From: Psoroptes ovis
Taxonomy: Eukaryota > Arthropoda > Arachnida > Sarcoptiformes > Psoroptidae
DNA length: 64,000 nucleotides
Assembly (NCBI GenBank): GCA_002943765.1
Contig: PQWQ01000006.1
Span: forward strand, 3,712,903 to 3,776,902
Direction: 5' to 3'
Part shown: piece after piece, positions 20,518 through 31,679 of the stretch
Position numbering within the stretch: the first letter of the stretch is position 1
How the letters are laid out: every line of letters begins with the position of its first letter
Notes under the pieces: generated by a model
What the model was told of the DNA's origin: nothing
The model's input: only the letters and a program-made list of their open reading frames with translations
Databases searched by the model: none
Made by a program: the position numbers and the translations under genes

Positions 20518-21358
20518 TCAAAATAAATGATCATCTGTCAATTTATTGAAATGACTATTCAATTTTTCGAAATCATCAGCAGATTTACTGATGTTTATTT
20601 TTATTTTATCATTTGCATGTATATTTGGCCAAATGATTTGATTACTTTCCGGCAGCATCATTCGACGTTTTTTAGCCATTCTTTCATGTATTTCAATATT
20701 TGAATCAATGATTTTTATTTTTGAATTATCGTCCGGATTAGCTTGACTTCCATTTTCAATCGACGTTGTACGAGTTACGGCTTTGTTGACTTCATCGTCT
20801 TCATCGCTAGGAATATCTAAAAAATGTTAAATAAAATCTTTAAATCTATCAAAAATATCAAAATTTATCATACCAATGATTTCTGATTGATCTTCGTTTG
20901 TCAATCTTTCGGGCTTAGCATTTTCAAATCCAGGATCTTCTTTTTGTATTGATTGTACCAAATCTTTTCTGTGCGAATGATTGAGCCATGAGTTTTCATA
21001 AGCATTCTGATTTAAATCAATAATGCTTTTCGAATTGGCAACATTTGTGCTGTTTTTTAATGGTATTATGATTTTAGCTAATTTTTTTGTTATAAAATCA
21101 ATTTTACTCTCTAACATCTTCATGTGACAGATTAATTTGTTTTGATTTTCGATTAATTTATTATTAGCTTTGAATATTGTGTCGAGTTTCTCATTTAAAT
21201 CTTCAAATTTTATTCTATAATTGGTTTCCTTTTCCTAAGAAACGATGAAAAAATTGATGAAAATAATCATCTAAATTCAGAATCATTTATTTTTTAACCT
21301 CATTTTCTTTTTTTATTTCATTACACAAAGTATTTAATATTTCTTGAAAAGAATTCAT
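20518..21358 (-). CDS. Orphan coiled-coil protein, 239 residues
   Basis: Not recognised. Three minus-strand exons (21358-21299, 21234-20874, 20816-20518) join in frame with consensus sites. Residues ~5-75 are predicted coiled coil by heptad-like spacing (NYRIKFEDLNEKLDTIFKAN, then LICHMKMLESKIDFITKKL). The middle is polar. The end holds AKKRRMML, a possible nuclear localisation signal, then a charged tail ending DDHLF. The gene is tail-to-tail with the orphan at 19856-20470; both look nuclear, but no link is shown. The first and last exons are too short to be noticed alone, and their addition is my splice reconstruction. Confidence 0.6.
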
Positions 21359-22308
21359 AGTGTTGGAATAAAAATTAATGGATTCAAAATAAATTCATAT
21401 CTGTAATCAATGCATACAAAATTGAAATTTCATTTTTCGTTTCATTTCAATTTCGAACTTTGAGTCACAAATTCAAACTTCAAAAATTCGATGCTATTCC
21501 AACCCAGATTGTATACTTCGATACATCACGCAGCTTTTTGTAAAGCGTGTACAGCGTTAAAATAGATTTTTTTCAAATTCTAAATTTCGTCTATTTCAAA
21601 AATAATGGGCGCCTAATTTTTCTTTAGTTCCAATTAGTTGAAATTGAACTTTCGTCAAGCAACATCAAAAGATGCGACCATTATCAATGATGACGTAGGC
21701 GGCAATCGATACATAATGACAGGAGCGAACACAAAATACCGAAAAATTCTATATAGCCCGGAAAATAGTAAGAATCGTATTGTTCCATCATCAATGATTC
21801 TAGCAATCGTTACTAATAAAATTTGCATTATGAACTTTTCTATTTGCCATTAATTCATGATGTTTTTGTTAAAACCATTTTCAATTTTGATTTGTTATAT
21901 TTTTAAGCTACATTTATAATGAAAACATACAGCTCAACAAGATTCAGTTCTAAAAAAAATACAAAAATAATAAACGATTGATCTCAATCGAAACAGTGAT
22001 TTTTTTTCTGCTTTTGAGATATTTGCATTCATCTATGAAGATTCTCTAATTCATGCTCAATTAAGAAAAATTTATGTTGTTTATCCCTTATTTTGAAATG
22101 AGATCAATTTCGGTTCAGCACTATTTCAAATGTTTGAAATAAAAAAAAATTGGCTTCAGTTTTTAATCATTTAATTGATTAGCTGAAAGCCAAAATAATC
22201 TCATTAACTAAAAATCAAGATTTAAGCCGGAAAATATTCATTAGTATGAAATTGTGAAATGATCAAAACGAATATATTCATTTGAAAAAAAATTTGTTTC
22301 CAATCAAG
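21359..22308. other. Intergenic, about 0.95 kb, divergent promoters; possible missing 5' exons of the phosphatase gene
   Basis: Lies between the orphan coiled-coil gene (minus) and the tyrosine phosphatase gene (plus). A short inverted repeat CACGC...GCGTG occurs at about 21527-21549. An open stretch of about 70 codons at 21638-21853 has no ATG at its start and is not supported. If the phosphatase is receptor-type, its ectodomain exons would have to be here or further left; none is recognised. Confidence 0.45.
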
Positions 22309-25300
22309 ATGGAACCAAGTTTTAATTCGAATCCGAACAAAAATATTGAAGTTGAAATTGTTGATCAAAATGCTTTGTTTGATTATCATTTTCAACGGCA
22401 TACAAGATGTTCATTACGGACATATCAAAATCATGAAAGCAATAGTAAAACAATAAAAACGGTAAGAATTGATGAAGCAATCAAAAGAATGGAGTGTGAT
22501 CCACCAATTGAATTTTTATGCAATAAAATGCGAAAATATTCGGGTGATATTATATCGATCAATGAAAATAAGGAAAATCATGATAATGGTCAGCAGCAAC
22601 AATCATCTTTCGATAAAATGGCTGATGATTCTAATCAACAACACTATATCTATGCTAAACCACGTTATAAATTTCAATCATCACATGATAATCATCATCA
22701 ATATTTATCCATTCCATCGACAAATCTGCCATCATCATCGATTGGGCGACGATCTCATTCCATACATGTTAGTGAACCATCATCACATGCTTTAAGTAAT
22801 AATATTAGTAATAATACCAATAAAAATTCATTAGCATTTAATTCATCAGCGATAATGATGAAAACATTTAGAAATGATAATAGTTTATTCGTTACTAACG
22901 TAAATAATCGTCGATTAACAATACATCGTTTCAATGATCACACAAATAATAATGATTCATATGTTCCAAAAGAATCATTTTTAACCAGTATTTATATAAA
23001 ATTACCAAAATCTAAAACATTTTGTCGTTTTCAATTGAAATTATTAAATTTACCATTATTTGCATCGACCGTGCGATATTTGGAAGAAACAGCAACAGGC
23101 GAAAATAAAGATATGTTACAAAGTAATTCATTTTTATATACGGTATTCAATCAATTTATACCGCATGAAAAAATAATGGTCAACACGCTAAGTAAACATG
23201 TCCGACGTATGCGTAAATATGAAATATTAGCCATCATTGAATTTAATGTAAGACATTCATTTTTTTTCTACTTATTTCCGAATTTGATCTTTTTATTTGT
23301 TTTAAAATTAAATTCCCATTTAATCAATGATTCATTCATTCATTCATTTATTTATTTGTTTGCATTGAATGAAATACAATTCCCGACTATTATTATTATT
23401 GTAAATATAAATATTGTGTTTCAATGTTTGAATTATTTTATTACATCGATTTTCCATTGTCTATAAAATCAAACTGAACAATGAAATTTTTCATCAGTTT
23501 TTACGTACATCATCGAATATAAATGGTAAAAGAAATTCATTTTCAACACGTCATGCAAATAAACGGGAAAATTTTGGCAGAAATACTTATCAAAAATTTG
23601 TTCCATGTATGTCTTTCCATTAATTCATTATTATTTTGTTATATTTTTATTTCCTTTCATTTCATTTTTTCAATCAATCGACATAAAAAAATTTATTGCC
23701 CATTATATTTATCATCCATAGATGATTTCAATCGAGTGATACTTGAATCAATTCCAAATAAAAATACTAATGCTAACGCTAATAATGATTTTGAATCGGA
23801 TTATATAAATGCATCACATATTGATGTAAGTTTATCATTATTTATTGTATTCATTATTGTTATGTATAATTTTGATTGATTAATTGATTGATTGATTCAT
23901 TGAATTTTCAAAAATTTAAAAAATAAAAAAAAAATATGATGTTAGAGTTTACTCAAGCCAAATGCATATATCGTTGCACAAGGACCAAATGAAAAAACGA
24001 TTGGACAATTTTGGCGAATGATTTGGCAACAAAATATTCGCGTGATAGTAATGTTAACCAAAGTATACGAATTTATACGTGTAATGTGTATGCAATATTG
24101 GCCAGTCAAATTAAATCAACCAGAATTATTTGATGATAATCATTTTGAAGTAACATTCATTGAAGAAGACATATTGGCCGATTATGTTTGCCGCACAATG
24201 AAAATTCGTTATTTAATGAATGATAATTGTGATAATGATAATGATGAAACAAATATACGTACAATATATCAATTACATTTTCAAAGCTGGAATGTAACTG
24301 CATGTCCATATTCAGATTCTATACTTAAATTTCGTAGACGGGTTAAATTATATCAAAATCAAACTAAAAATACTGGTCCATTACTTGTCCATTGTAGTAA
24401 TGGTTGTGGCAGAAGCGGTACATATGTTTGCATCGATGCAAATCTAGATCTTGCCGATGATGAAGGTGTTGTCGATATTTTCAATTATGCAAAAAAACTT
24501 CGTAATTCTCGGCGGAATATGATTGAAAATTTGGTTAGTTTTTTGTTTTTTTCACCGATTGAGACGTTGATTACCGATTATATTATCTGTTACATTCAGG
24601 AACAATATCGATTCATTTATGAAACAATTGAAGAATGGTATGTTTGTGGCAAAACATGGTTTAATGTTAGTGAAATTAGTCAACAAATGAAACATAAATC
24701 GATCAAAAATAAATTAACAAAACGAAATGAATATCAAGCAGAGTTTGAAGTAAGAGCTATAGTGAATGGGTGGTTTTTTAAATAAATTTTTCCATTTCAG
24801 AAATTAATGGGCATGACATCTAAATTTACGATTGGTGATTGTGCTGGTGGACATAGGTTAGAAAACCGTGATAAAAATCGAGATGTATCCATTGTACCTC
24901 GTACGTTCCATATTCTATAAATGTCTGAATAATTGACCAAAATTTATTATTATTATTATTTTTGTCCATTGATTCAATTAGCTGATAATTTCCGTCCATA
25001 TTTAACATCAGTCCAATCAATCGATCAATCAGATTATATTAATGCCGTTTTTGTCGATGGTTATTCAAGACCACGTGAATATATTGTAACTGAATGGCCA
25101 TTGAAAAAAACAATTGAAAATTTATGGTCATTAATATATGATCATGATTGTAATACTGTTGTTGTTTTAGGTGGTGTGCCTAAAAATGACAAATCATTCC
25201 TAGATTTTTGGCCAAAAAATTCAAAAACATGTAAATATGGACCAATTTTCACTGTCGAAACAATTTCACATAATAATCCACCGAAAATAAATAGCTGGAT

Positions 25301-26049
25301 ATTTCGTATTACAAAAAAAGTTACTTCACTAACCGAATTGATGGCCGGCATAAAAGCTGAACCGAAAATTGTTCAATTTTTTGAATTTTTAGCATGGCCA
25401 TATGATTATAAGGTGCCAACATCGACAAATGCATTAGTCGAATTAATTCATATGGTTGAACGTTGGAGACAACGTACAAGCTATGGTCCTGTATTAGTTA
25501 TTTCAGGGTTAGTTCTTAATACTTTTTCTTTATTCGATCATCTGATTGTTATCATTTGATTTAAATTGTTTTTTAAAATCAAAAATTGATAGAAATGGAA
25601 AATCGAGAGTTGGCGTTTATATTGCAGCAAATTTTGCAATCGAACAAGTTGTTGCACATGAAGAAATTGATATATTCAATGCAGTCAAAACAGTTCGTAG
25701 ACATCGGTCATGTTTAATCGAAACAATTGTAATCATTTGTCTTAATTTATTTATCTTTTTGATTGATCAACTCGATGAGACAATGAAAGATCTAATCCAT
25801 TCTTTCTTTTTCTTTTGTTTTTTCATTCCTACATATTTATCATTTTTTCAATAGATGGAATATAAATATTGTTATGATTTAACCCTACACTATGTTAGCC
25901 ATTACATGAATACAGATAATCAAGTATTTAAAACACAATCTAGTTTTAAAAATGCATCATCGAATAAAACACCAAAGACATCATCATTGACGGCCACAAC
26001 AACAACAACAACAACAACAGCCATGACAACTACAAGCAATCAGAATTGA
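22309..26049 (+). CDS. Tandem-domain protein tyrosine phosphatase (D1-D2), catalytically degraded
   Basis: Nine exons: 22309-23247, 23498-23606, 23722-23825, 23946-24533, 24600-24749, 24801-24900, 24982-25507, 25593-25728 and 25855-26049. They total 948 residues, all in phase. The N-terminal ~310 residues are low-complexity and unrecognised, with no transmembrane helix. D1 keeps the pTyr-loop Tyr (TYQKFVPYDD), DYINASHID and the P-loop VHCSNGCGRSGTY with its Cys, but the WPD loop reads WNV. D2 has DYINAVFVDGY, WPY in place of WPD, and ISGNGKSRVG where HCSxGxGRTG is expected, so its Cys is lost. Two tandem domains are typical of receptor-type phosphatases, where D2 is often inactive; loss of the D1 general acid is unusual. 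Intron 4 (66 bp, 24534-24599) is in frame and stop-free, so retention would still translate. The 5' end may be incomplete. Confidence 0.85.
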
Positions 26050-26560
26050 ACGTGAAATTTGAATATCATCTTGAAGCACATGTTTCTCGGTACTTTTCTC
26101 AAAATGGAAATCATATCATCTGAAGATGTGATGACCTTAACGATTTCGGTGTATTTTCCATTGTTTCCAAAAATTTCAATTCATCAAAATATACCTATCA
26201 ATTGAAGAGATACTTGAAGATTGTTCTTTTTTCATGTGAAAATTTCATGACAAATGAATTCGTTTTGTTTTTATTTGTCTTTTGTTTCGAAATTTTTCTT
26301 AGAAAAAATAATTGAAAATAGATCTTTGAATCATTATTAGTGTCTTGCTTTCATTGATAATTGATTAATTTATTTTTTTTTGGGCGATCACATCATCGAA
26401 AGGAAAAACCCAATTCAAAAATTTTTAGCCAATTTTTTTTTGTCTCATGTTTGATCAAATGAATCAAATACTATTTAAATGTTTGAATTTTTTTGAAAAA
26501 TTTAAAATTTCGATTATCTTTTTTGAATAAATTTTCTGAATCAAATAAAAATAATTTAAA
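26050..26560. other. Intergenic, about 0.5 kb, nothing recognised
   Basis: The 3' UTR of the phosphatase gene and the promoter of the His-rich peptide gene. AT-rich, no further structure. Confidence 0.6.
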
Positions 26561-26845
26561 ATGAAATTTAAAAATTCTGGCCAATATTCAATCGTTGTAT
26601 TTTTGATTTTCATTTTGGTCACCAATGAATTTCGTGAAATTACCAATTTCAATAACAATAACGATCATGGATCAAGCAAAATGATGGTCGAAGCTTGTTC
26701 GTATTGTCATCGACATCATCATAGACCTTATCGTCATCATCATGGTCGACATCATCATCATCATCGTTGGCGTCATCATCATCGACGACATAATTATTGG
26801 CCATTTTTTAATTGGAGTCCATGTCGTTTTGGTTTTTGTGGTTGA
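26561..26845 (+). CDS. Small secreted histidine-rich peptide
   Basis: 94 residues from a clear ATG in a single exon. The N-terminus (GQYSIVVFLIFILVTNEF) is a signal peptide. The mature part carries EACSYC, then a basic block of about 35 residues of which roughly half are His, mixed with Arg (repeats such as HHHRPYRHHHGRHHHHH), and it closes with NWSPCRFGFCG. Four cysteines in two pairs flank the His block. The family is not known to me. His/Arg-rich secreted peptides elsewhere bind Cu/Zn or act on microbes, and some serve in cuticle or silk; any of these is conjecture here. The antisense ORF at 26672-26869 is a shadow of the CAT repeats. Confidence 0.7.
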   Translation: MKFKNSGQYSIVVFLIFILVTNEFREITNFNNNNDHGSSKMMVEACSYCHRHHHRPYRHHHGRHHHHHRWRHHHRRHNYWPFFNWSPCRFGFCG

Positions 26846-27675
26846 AATGAAAAAAAACAATTTGACCATTAAATAAATGGTCCTAATTTAAAAAATGCAT
26901 GCATTTTCAATCATAATTATTATTTGTGAACCAATAAATTGCAATTTATTTAAGATTTGTTTTGACCAAATTTTTTGCCCATGAGAATCACTTGACTTTT
27001 ACTAATATTGGCTTGTCGATTGATTTGTAAACAATTGTTAATGATTGCAGTACTTGCAGATGACAAGTGCATGTATTTGATATCTTTTTGGTAAAAATTT
27101 TTTCAACCGTCTTAACGTGTGGGCCTTTCTCCCTTTGATTTGTTTTGTCCAAAGGTCTTTCTGAAATCAAATTCGTTACTACTTTAAGGAATCGTTGAAT
27201 AGTGGTTAAACTAAAAGAAAAGCCGTAGATAATCGCTACGGCAACTATCATTATTCATTTCGAATTGCTTCAAGCCAAACTGAAAAATCAAACTGCATAT
27301 CTAATCATCAAACACCATTACATTCATGTAGCTGCATAATGATAATGATTGTTTTGCAATCATTCAAGGATATCAACTTCCATTAGAAAACATGCACGAT
27401 CATCGTTATCACATTAAAATCATAAAAGTCACACACACATGCATTCAATTATGTGAAAACAAAAATTCATTTCCATAAGCCGATTGTGTCAAAAATGCCA
27501 ACTTGAATTGAAATTTTCATTTAAAATGTGCCAGACCTCATGGACAACACCAACAGAATTATGAAAATTGTAAAATATTGAAAATTTTGAGATTAGAAAA
27601 CCAATATCAATATTGGTTGTGATTTGTTCCAATAATTCTATTGAAAAATTGAATTCACCTTCAACAGGTGGTTGA
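26846..27675. other. Intergenic, about 0.83 kb, with a GC-rich short hairpin
   Basis: Contains AATAAA-like signals for the His-rich peptide (26871-26876 and near 26933) and a complexity-rich island at about 26985-27250. Within it the 7-bp inverted repeat GCCGTAG/CTACGGC (27222-27228 and 27236-27242) has a 7-nt loop. A minus-strand ORF of 87 codons covers the island but has no recognisable domain. Confidence 0.45.
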
Positions 27676-28764
27676 ATGTTTCGAATCATGAAATTATTTT
27701 TAAAAGTCCAAATTGTTTGGTACATTTTTTGCTCCTTATTGGCATATTGGATAAGAAATTTCAACAATTTCATTGATGATTGTGATCATAAAATCGAAGA
27801 AACATTGATTCAAATATGTACCAATTATAAGCGCCAAATTTTTGACGACAATCTTTGTGAAAAAATCTGTACAAATCAAATAGATATCATCGATTGTCCT
27901 AAAACAATTCATATTTCGAAATTCGTTGTAATATTTGCACGAAATAACTCATCATCAATTGTGATTAAATCCAAATATTTGATCGATTTCGAAAATGAAA
28001 ATGATGGACAGAATTATGATTGCTATCAAAACATAAAAAATGATTTGTTTGATGACTATTTTAACATTTCGTCTATACAGCATGTATTCAATGACGATGG
28101 TTGTTTTCTAATAAATCAGAATGAATATTTTTTATCAAAATTTTTAGAAAATGATCGAATATTTCCACCGATATTAGATAAATGTGGTCATTTTTATGTT
28201 GTACCAAAGTTGGAAAACATTATGGAAACATCGATGATTTTACCATTGTATCCATTGAAAAAAAGGATTAAAATAGCCATAGATTTGATTAAATTTTTAC
28301 ATCGTTTCACTAATGTAAAATTGATAGATGAAATGGAAATGTGTGATATAAAATATTACCATTTCGGCTATCACGGTGAATATTTATTACTATTGGATTC
28401 TGATTCTGTTTACAATAAAAAATCATTGAAAAAATTGATCGAACAACAAAAGAATTGTATCGAGAATGACGATTGTCATTTATTCGATTGTCATGGCAAG
28501 TGTTCACCACAAGGTATTTGTCATATGGACATGGATGATAGCAATTTAAAACGTATTTGTAGAAACATATTATTTATGGGCCAATGGTTTCAGTCATTGC
28601 TTCAAATTGGTTTATTATCAACAATTCCATTTGCGATGACAAAACATCAACAAATTTACCTGGAAAAATTATATCATTTGTGTTTTGATGCTGATCATCA
28701 AAATTTGAATTATGTAATCGATGAAATGGAGAAAATTTTATTGACATTAGTGGATATTTCATAG
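27676..28764 (+). CDS. FAM69/DIPK-like divergent protein kinase, type II membrane protein
   Basis: 362 residues in one exon (start at 27676, or 27688 for MKLFLK). There is an N-terminal signal anchor (IVWYIFCSLLAYWI). Cys-rich ICTNYKRQIFDDNLCEKICTN resembles the conserved luminal start of FAM69 proteins. MCDIKYYHFGY and EYLLLLDSDSVY sit where the family has its catalytic-loop and metal-binding segments, followed by the Cys cluster NDDCHLFDCHGKCSPQGIC, which is strongly FAM69-like. These are luminal (ER/Golgi) divergent kinases of mostly unknown substrate. Active-site residues are poorly conserved, so activity cannot be judged. Family assignment rests on the Cys patterns and layout; a profile search would settle it. 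Confidence 0.65.
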   Translation: MFRIMKLFLKVQIVWYIFCSLLAYWIRNFNNFIDDCDHKIEETLIQICTNYKRQIFDDNLCEKICTNQIDIIDCPKTIHISKFVVIFARNNSSSIVIKSKYLIDFENENDGQNYDCYQNIKNDLFDDYFNISSIQHVFNDDGCFLINQNEYFLSKFLENDRIFPPILDKCGHFYVVPKLENIMETSMILPLYPLKKRIKIAIDLIKFLHRFTNVKLIDEMEMCDIKYYHFGYHGEYLLLLDSDSVYNKKSLKKLIEQQKNCIENDDCHLFDCHGKCSPQGICHMDMDDSNLKRICRNILFMGQWFQSLLQIGLLSTIPFAMTKHQQIYLEKLYHLCFDADHQNLNYVIDEMEKILLTLVDIS

Positions 28765-28959
28765 AAAAAAAATGATTATTCATTTTGTTTATGAATAATT
28801 AATTACTTCCCGGATTAATGACATATTGATAATTTTGGTATGATGAATCGGAGAATATTCGAAAGAATGAAAATTTGTATATAAATAGAAATCCAATCAA
28901 TTGTTTGCAAGATAATTTTGTCAAATTTCAATATTTTAAATCTATGAAATGAATTCAAT

Positions 28960-29724
28960 ATGAACATTTCAACGATGACAACATCATCAACATCTCCAAC
29001 GATGGAAGTCAATACGAATCGTGTTCTTTTACCATTTCCAATTCTATTATTATTATTATTGAATGTTACATTATCAAACGTACGACTAATTAATAGTGAA
29101 TTGATTGATACGAAACCTAATAATAATCATAAAGATATTATGGATTCAATTTTGATGAAACGTTCATCAACACAGCGTGAAGAAACTAATGATGATTATA
29201 TGCATTCGCAATTGATGAAAGATTTAGAGATGCGATTATATCAGAATCAGCAACAACAAATGAATAATGATAACCAATATCAGCATATTCAACAAAATTC
29301 TCCATCATTGATACAGCAAAGACAATTTACGAGTAATGGTCTACAAAGTGGGTATCATGGTGAACCTGGTGTAATGAGTTCTGGTGGTGGTGGTGGTGCT
29401 GGTCGTTTACCATTTGTAAATTCACTTTATCCATATCTTGGTAGTAAATTTCTATCATTATTTCCTCGAAAATCATTCCAATTAAATCCATATAATCCAT
29501 TTCCATTTTTACCGAATCTATTGCCACATTTTACAATGCCATATTCATCACAAACATATACAAATCCATGGAGTTGGGGAACCAATCCATATTTTTCGCC
29601 ATCATATTTAAATAATTATAATAGTTTCAGTAGTTATAATAATCGTTTCAGTTCACATCAACCCGAAATGGTCGCATCATCATCGTCCACAAATGGTGCA
29701 TATACAGATTATACATCTAAATAA
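28960..29724 (+). CDS. Secreted low-complexity protein (Gln/Asn, Gly, then Pro/Tyr/Asn/Phe-rich)
   Basis: 254 residues, function not recognised. A hydrophobic segment VLLPFPILLLLLLNVTL (residues 22-38) is signal-like. A possible dibasic site MKRSST follows. Then come a Gln/Asn stretch, a short Gly run (SGGGGGAG) and a C-terminal third rich in Pro, Tyr, Phe, Asn and Ser (PYNPFPFLPNLLPHF, SSYNNRFSS). Composition fits cuticle, silk-like or other extracellular matrix proteins. A strong acceptor (TCTTTTGCAG, ending 29766) just downstream suggests an alternative end: a weak donor at about 29698 would join in frame to NFNHNYNN-like residues ending FGYY and a TGA at about 29824. The single-exon stop is at 29722-29724. 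Confidence 0.6.
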   Translation: MNISTMTTSSTSPTMEVNTNRVLLPFPILLLLLLNVTLSNVRLINSELIDTKPNNNHKDIMDSILMKRSSTQREETNDDYMHSQLMKDLEMRLYQNQQQQMNNDNQYQHIQQNSPSLIQQRQFTSNGLQSGYHGEPGVMSSGGGGGAGRLPFVNSLYPYLGSKFLSLFPRKSFQLNPYNPFPFLPNLLPHFTMPYSSQTYTNPWSWGTNPYFSPSYLNNYNSFSSYNNRFSSHQPEMVASSSSTNGAYTDYTSK

Positions 29725-29939
29725 TTTTTTAATTAATCATTATTCTATCTAATTTTTCTTTTGCAGAATTTAATCATAATTACAATAATGAAAATACCAA
29801 CAAAAATATTTTTGGTTATTATTGATATTACAAGGCGAAGAAATTGTTTTTACATCAATATTTTTTCTCATTAATTATCATATAAAATTGTAAAAAATTC
29901 TATCATTTTACACCGAATACTATAGTAAATATTATCATT

Positions 29940-30739
29940 TTATTTTTCAAGTAATTGATCTCTTTCAATTACTGAATCATCAAATTTAATCATAAATGTG
30001 GTACCATCATGCCAATGTACAGTGATTTTTGCTGGCTATTTTGATGTGAATTGAAATAAATTGATTGTTAATCAATGTTAATCATGATTGACAATGATTT
30101 GAAAAATCAAAACTTACAAAATTACACTCGTTCAATATGGCTTCGATAATACCACCAATGAATGATGCACAATTAATATATTTTTTGTCTTTTGGTACCG
30201 ATATAAATTTATTCACTAGCGGCTCACGTTCAATTATATAATCTATTATTGAATGAAAAATTAATCAATTTAGAATTTCATAAAAAATGAGTTTTGTTAA
30301 AAGAAATTTACATGTATTTTTATCATCATTAGCTTGTTCCAATTTATCGGCTTCTTTACCGAACAACATTAACCATACTTTACTACGTATAAATATTAAC
30401 ATATTTATCAAGCGTGTTTCACGTTTAAATGTTTTCTCTCTGATCAACATTAGATCAACAATTCTTTGTCCAACATTATAACCAATTTCAGATAATTTTG
30501 ATTGCATTTCCGATGCTAATTGTACACGATTTTCACAATATTGTACCAATTCGGAGAATAAAAATGCGAATGCACTCAGACTTATTTGCTATTTAATTGA
30601 AGGGTGAAAATTAATTAAAAATCAGAATAAAAAAATAAATTCATTTATTATTTACATCCGATCTTGATTTAGTTTTTTCAATTGATTTATCTAAAAAACT
30701 TGAACGACATTTACCGGAAAATACAGGTGTTGTGTCCAT
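29940..30739 (-). CDS. TRAPPC5: Trafficking protein particle complex subunit 5 (Trs31/Bet3 family)
   Basis: Four minus-strand exons (30739-30656, 30588-30312, 30242-30118, 30035-29940) give 193 residues against about 188 in vertebrates. Diagnostic stretches: ISLSAFAFLFSELVQYCENR, VGQRIVDLMLIREKTFKRET, the near-invariant LFGKEADKLEQANDD, YIIEREPLVNKFISVPK, INCASFIGGIIEAIL and AKITVHWHDGTTFMIKFDD. It is a core subunit of TRAPP complexes, which activate Rab GTPases in ER-Golgi and endosomal traffic. All introns are GT-AG and restore conserved sequence. Only exon 2 is conspicuous as an ORF. Confidence 0.96.
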
Positions 30740-31571
30740 GTCGATGTTATTTTTGGGTTTTTCGGGTGTTATATTTAAATTTCAATAATTTGATTAATTA
30801 ATTAAATTTTAATTTTCAACAAAAAACAGATAACACATGAATTTTTATGATCATGAAAATAAAAACATAAACAAATATTGATGACCAAACAACGCATGCA
30901 CCAAATCAATCAAAGTTAAACAACAACAATTCAAATATCAATGTGTCATGATTGCCATATAAATTGTCCTATTCAAACACAAAAATTAAAACTAAATAAA
31001 CTTTAAAATTGCATATATAATTTAGAGAAACGTGTGTGTATATTTAGGCGTTTGTATATACATCAGAAATCAGCAACAAACGATCATTCCAACAAATCAA
31101 CTGATTGCTGTGGTTACAATTTATTGTAATTATTATTTTTATTACTATTATTGTCATCAAAAATCAATTTTCAATCAAATTTTACCAATTAATTTCCAAT
31201 CAAAAAAATTTTCAAATCAACAAAGTTTTTATTTGTTTATCAATGAAATGTTAATTTTTGTTCATTTTTTAAAAATTATTTTCCAATGATGAATGTACAT
31301 ATAAATAGATGAACTAAAATTGTTCAAAACTTTACGCTTTAATCCCCATTCGACAATCATTAATCATTGATTCATTTTTGAATGTTAATCACTATTGATG
31401 ATCAAGATAAATCGATCAATTAATAAACTGATTAGTTTGGTTTTCTTCTTGTATGATCAGAAAAAATCAATTCAATCAATTGCGCCGGTCTTATCCTCAA
31501 ATTGTTTCAAGTTTTTATTAAATATTTGATATCTACCACCAAATAGATATTTTCCTTATTTCATTAATAGG

Positions 31572-31679
31572 AACATCAGCAAAGAGTTGCGGTACTGCAG
31601 CCTGTGTACATGCATGACCATCTACAATATCGAAAAGAGAAGAAAAATCCAAGAGTTATCACTTACTCTCTTTGTAAGG
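31572..31679 (+). other. Exon-like island (possible unannotated coding or 5' UTR exon)
   Basis: A complexity-rich 108-bp segment is preceded by a TTAATAG acceptor and followed by AAG|GTATGTAG, a strong donor. The frame from the first base is open for 36 codons (EHQQRVAVLQPVYMHD and on to ITYSLCK). The surroundings are low-complexity AT DNA. It may be an exon of IDH1's 5' UTR or of an unrecognised gene. No domain is recognised. Confidence 0.3.

Noticed and set aside
21638..21853. Plus-strand open stretch before the phosphatase gene
   Set aside because: Starts with TTG, not ATG, and has no motif or clear splice link to the phosphatase.
26672..26869. Met-rich minus-strand ORF
   Set aside because: Antisense reading of the CAT/His repeats in the His-rich peptide gene.
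26988..27251. Minus-strand ORF of 87 codons with a hydrophobic start
   Set aside because: No domain, no splice partners and no paralogue; the island is noted as unexplained but a gene is not claimed.
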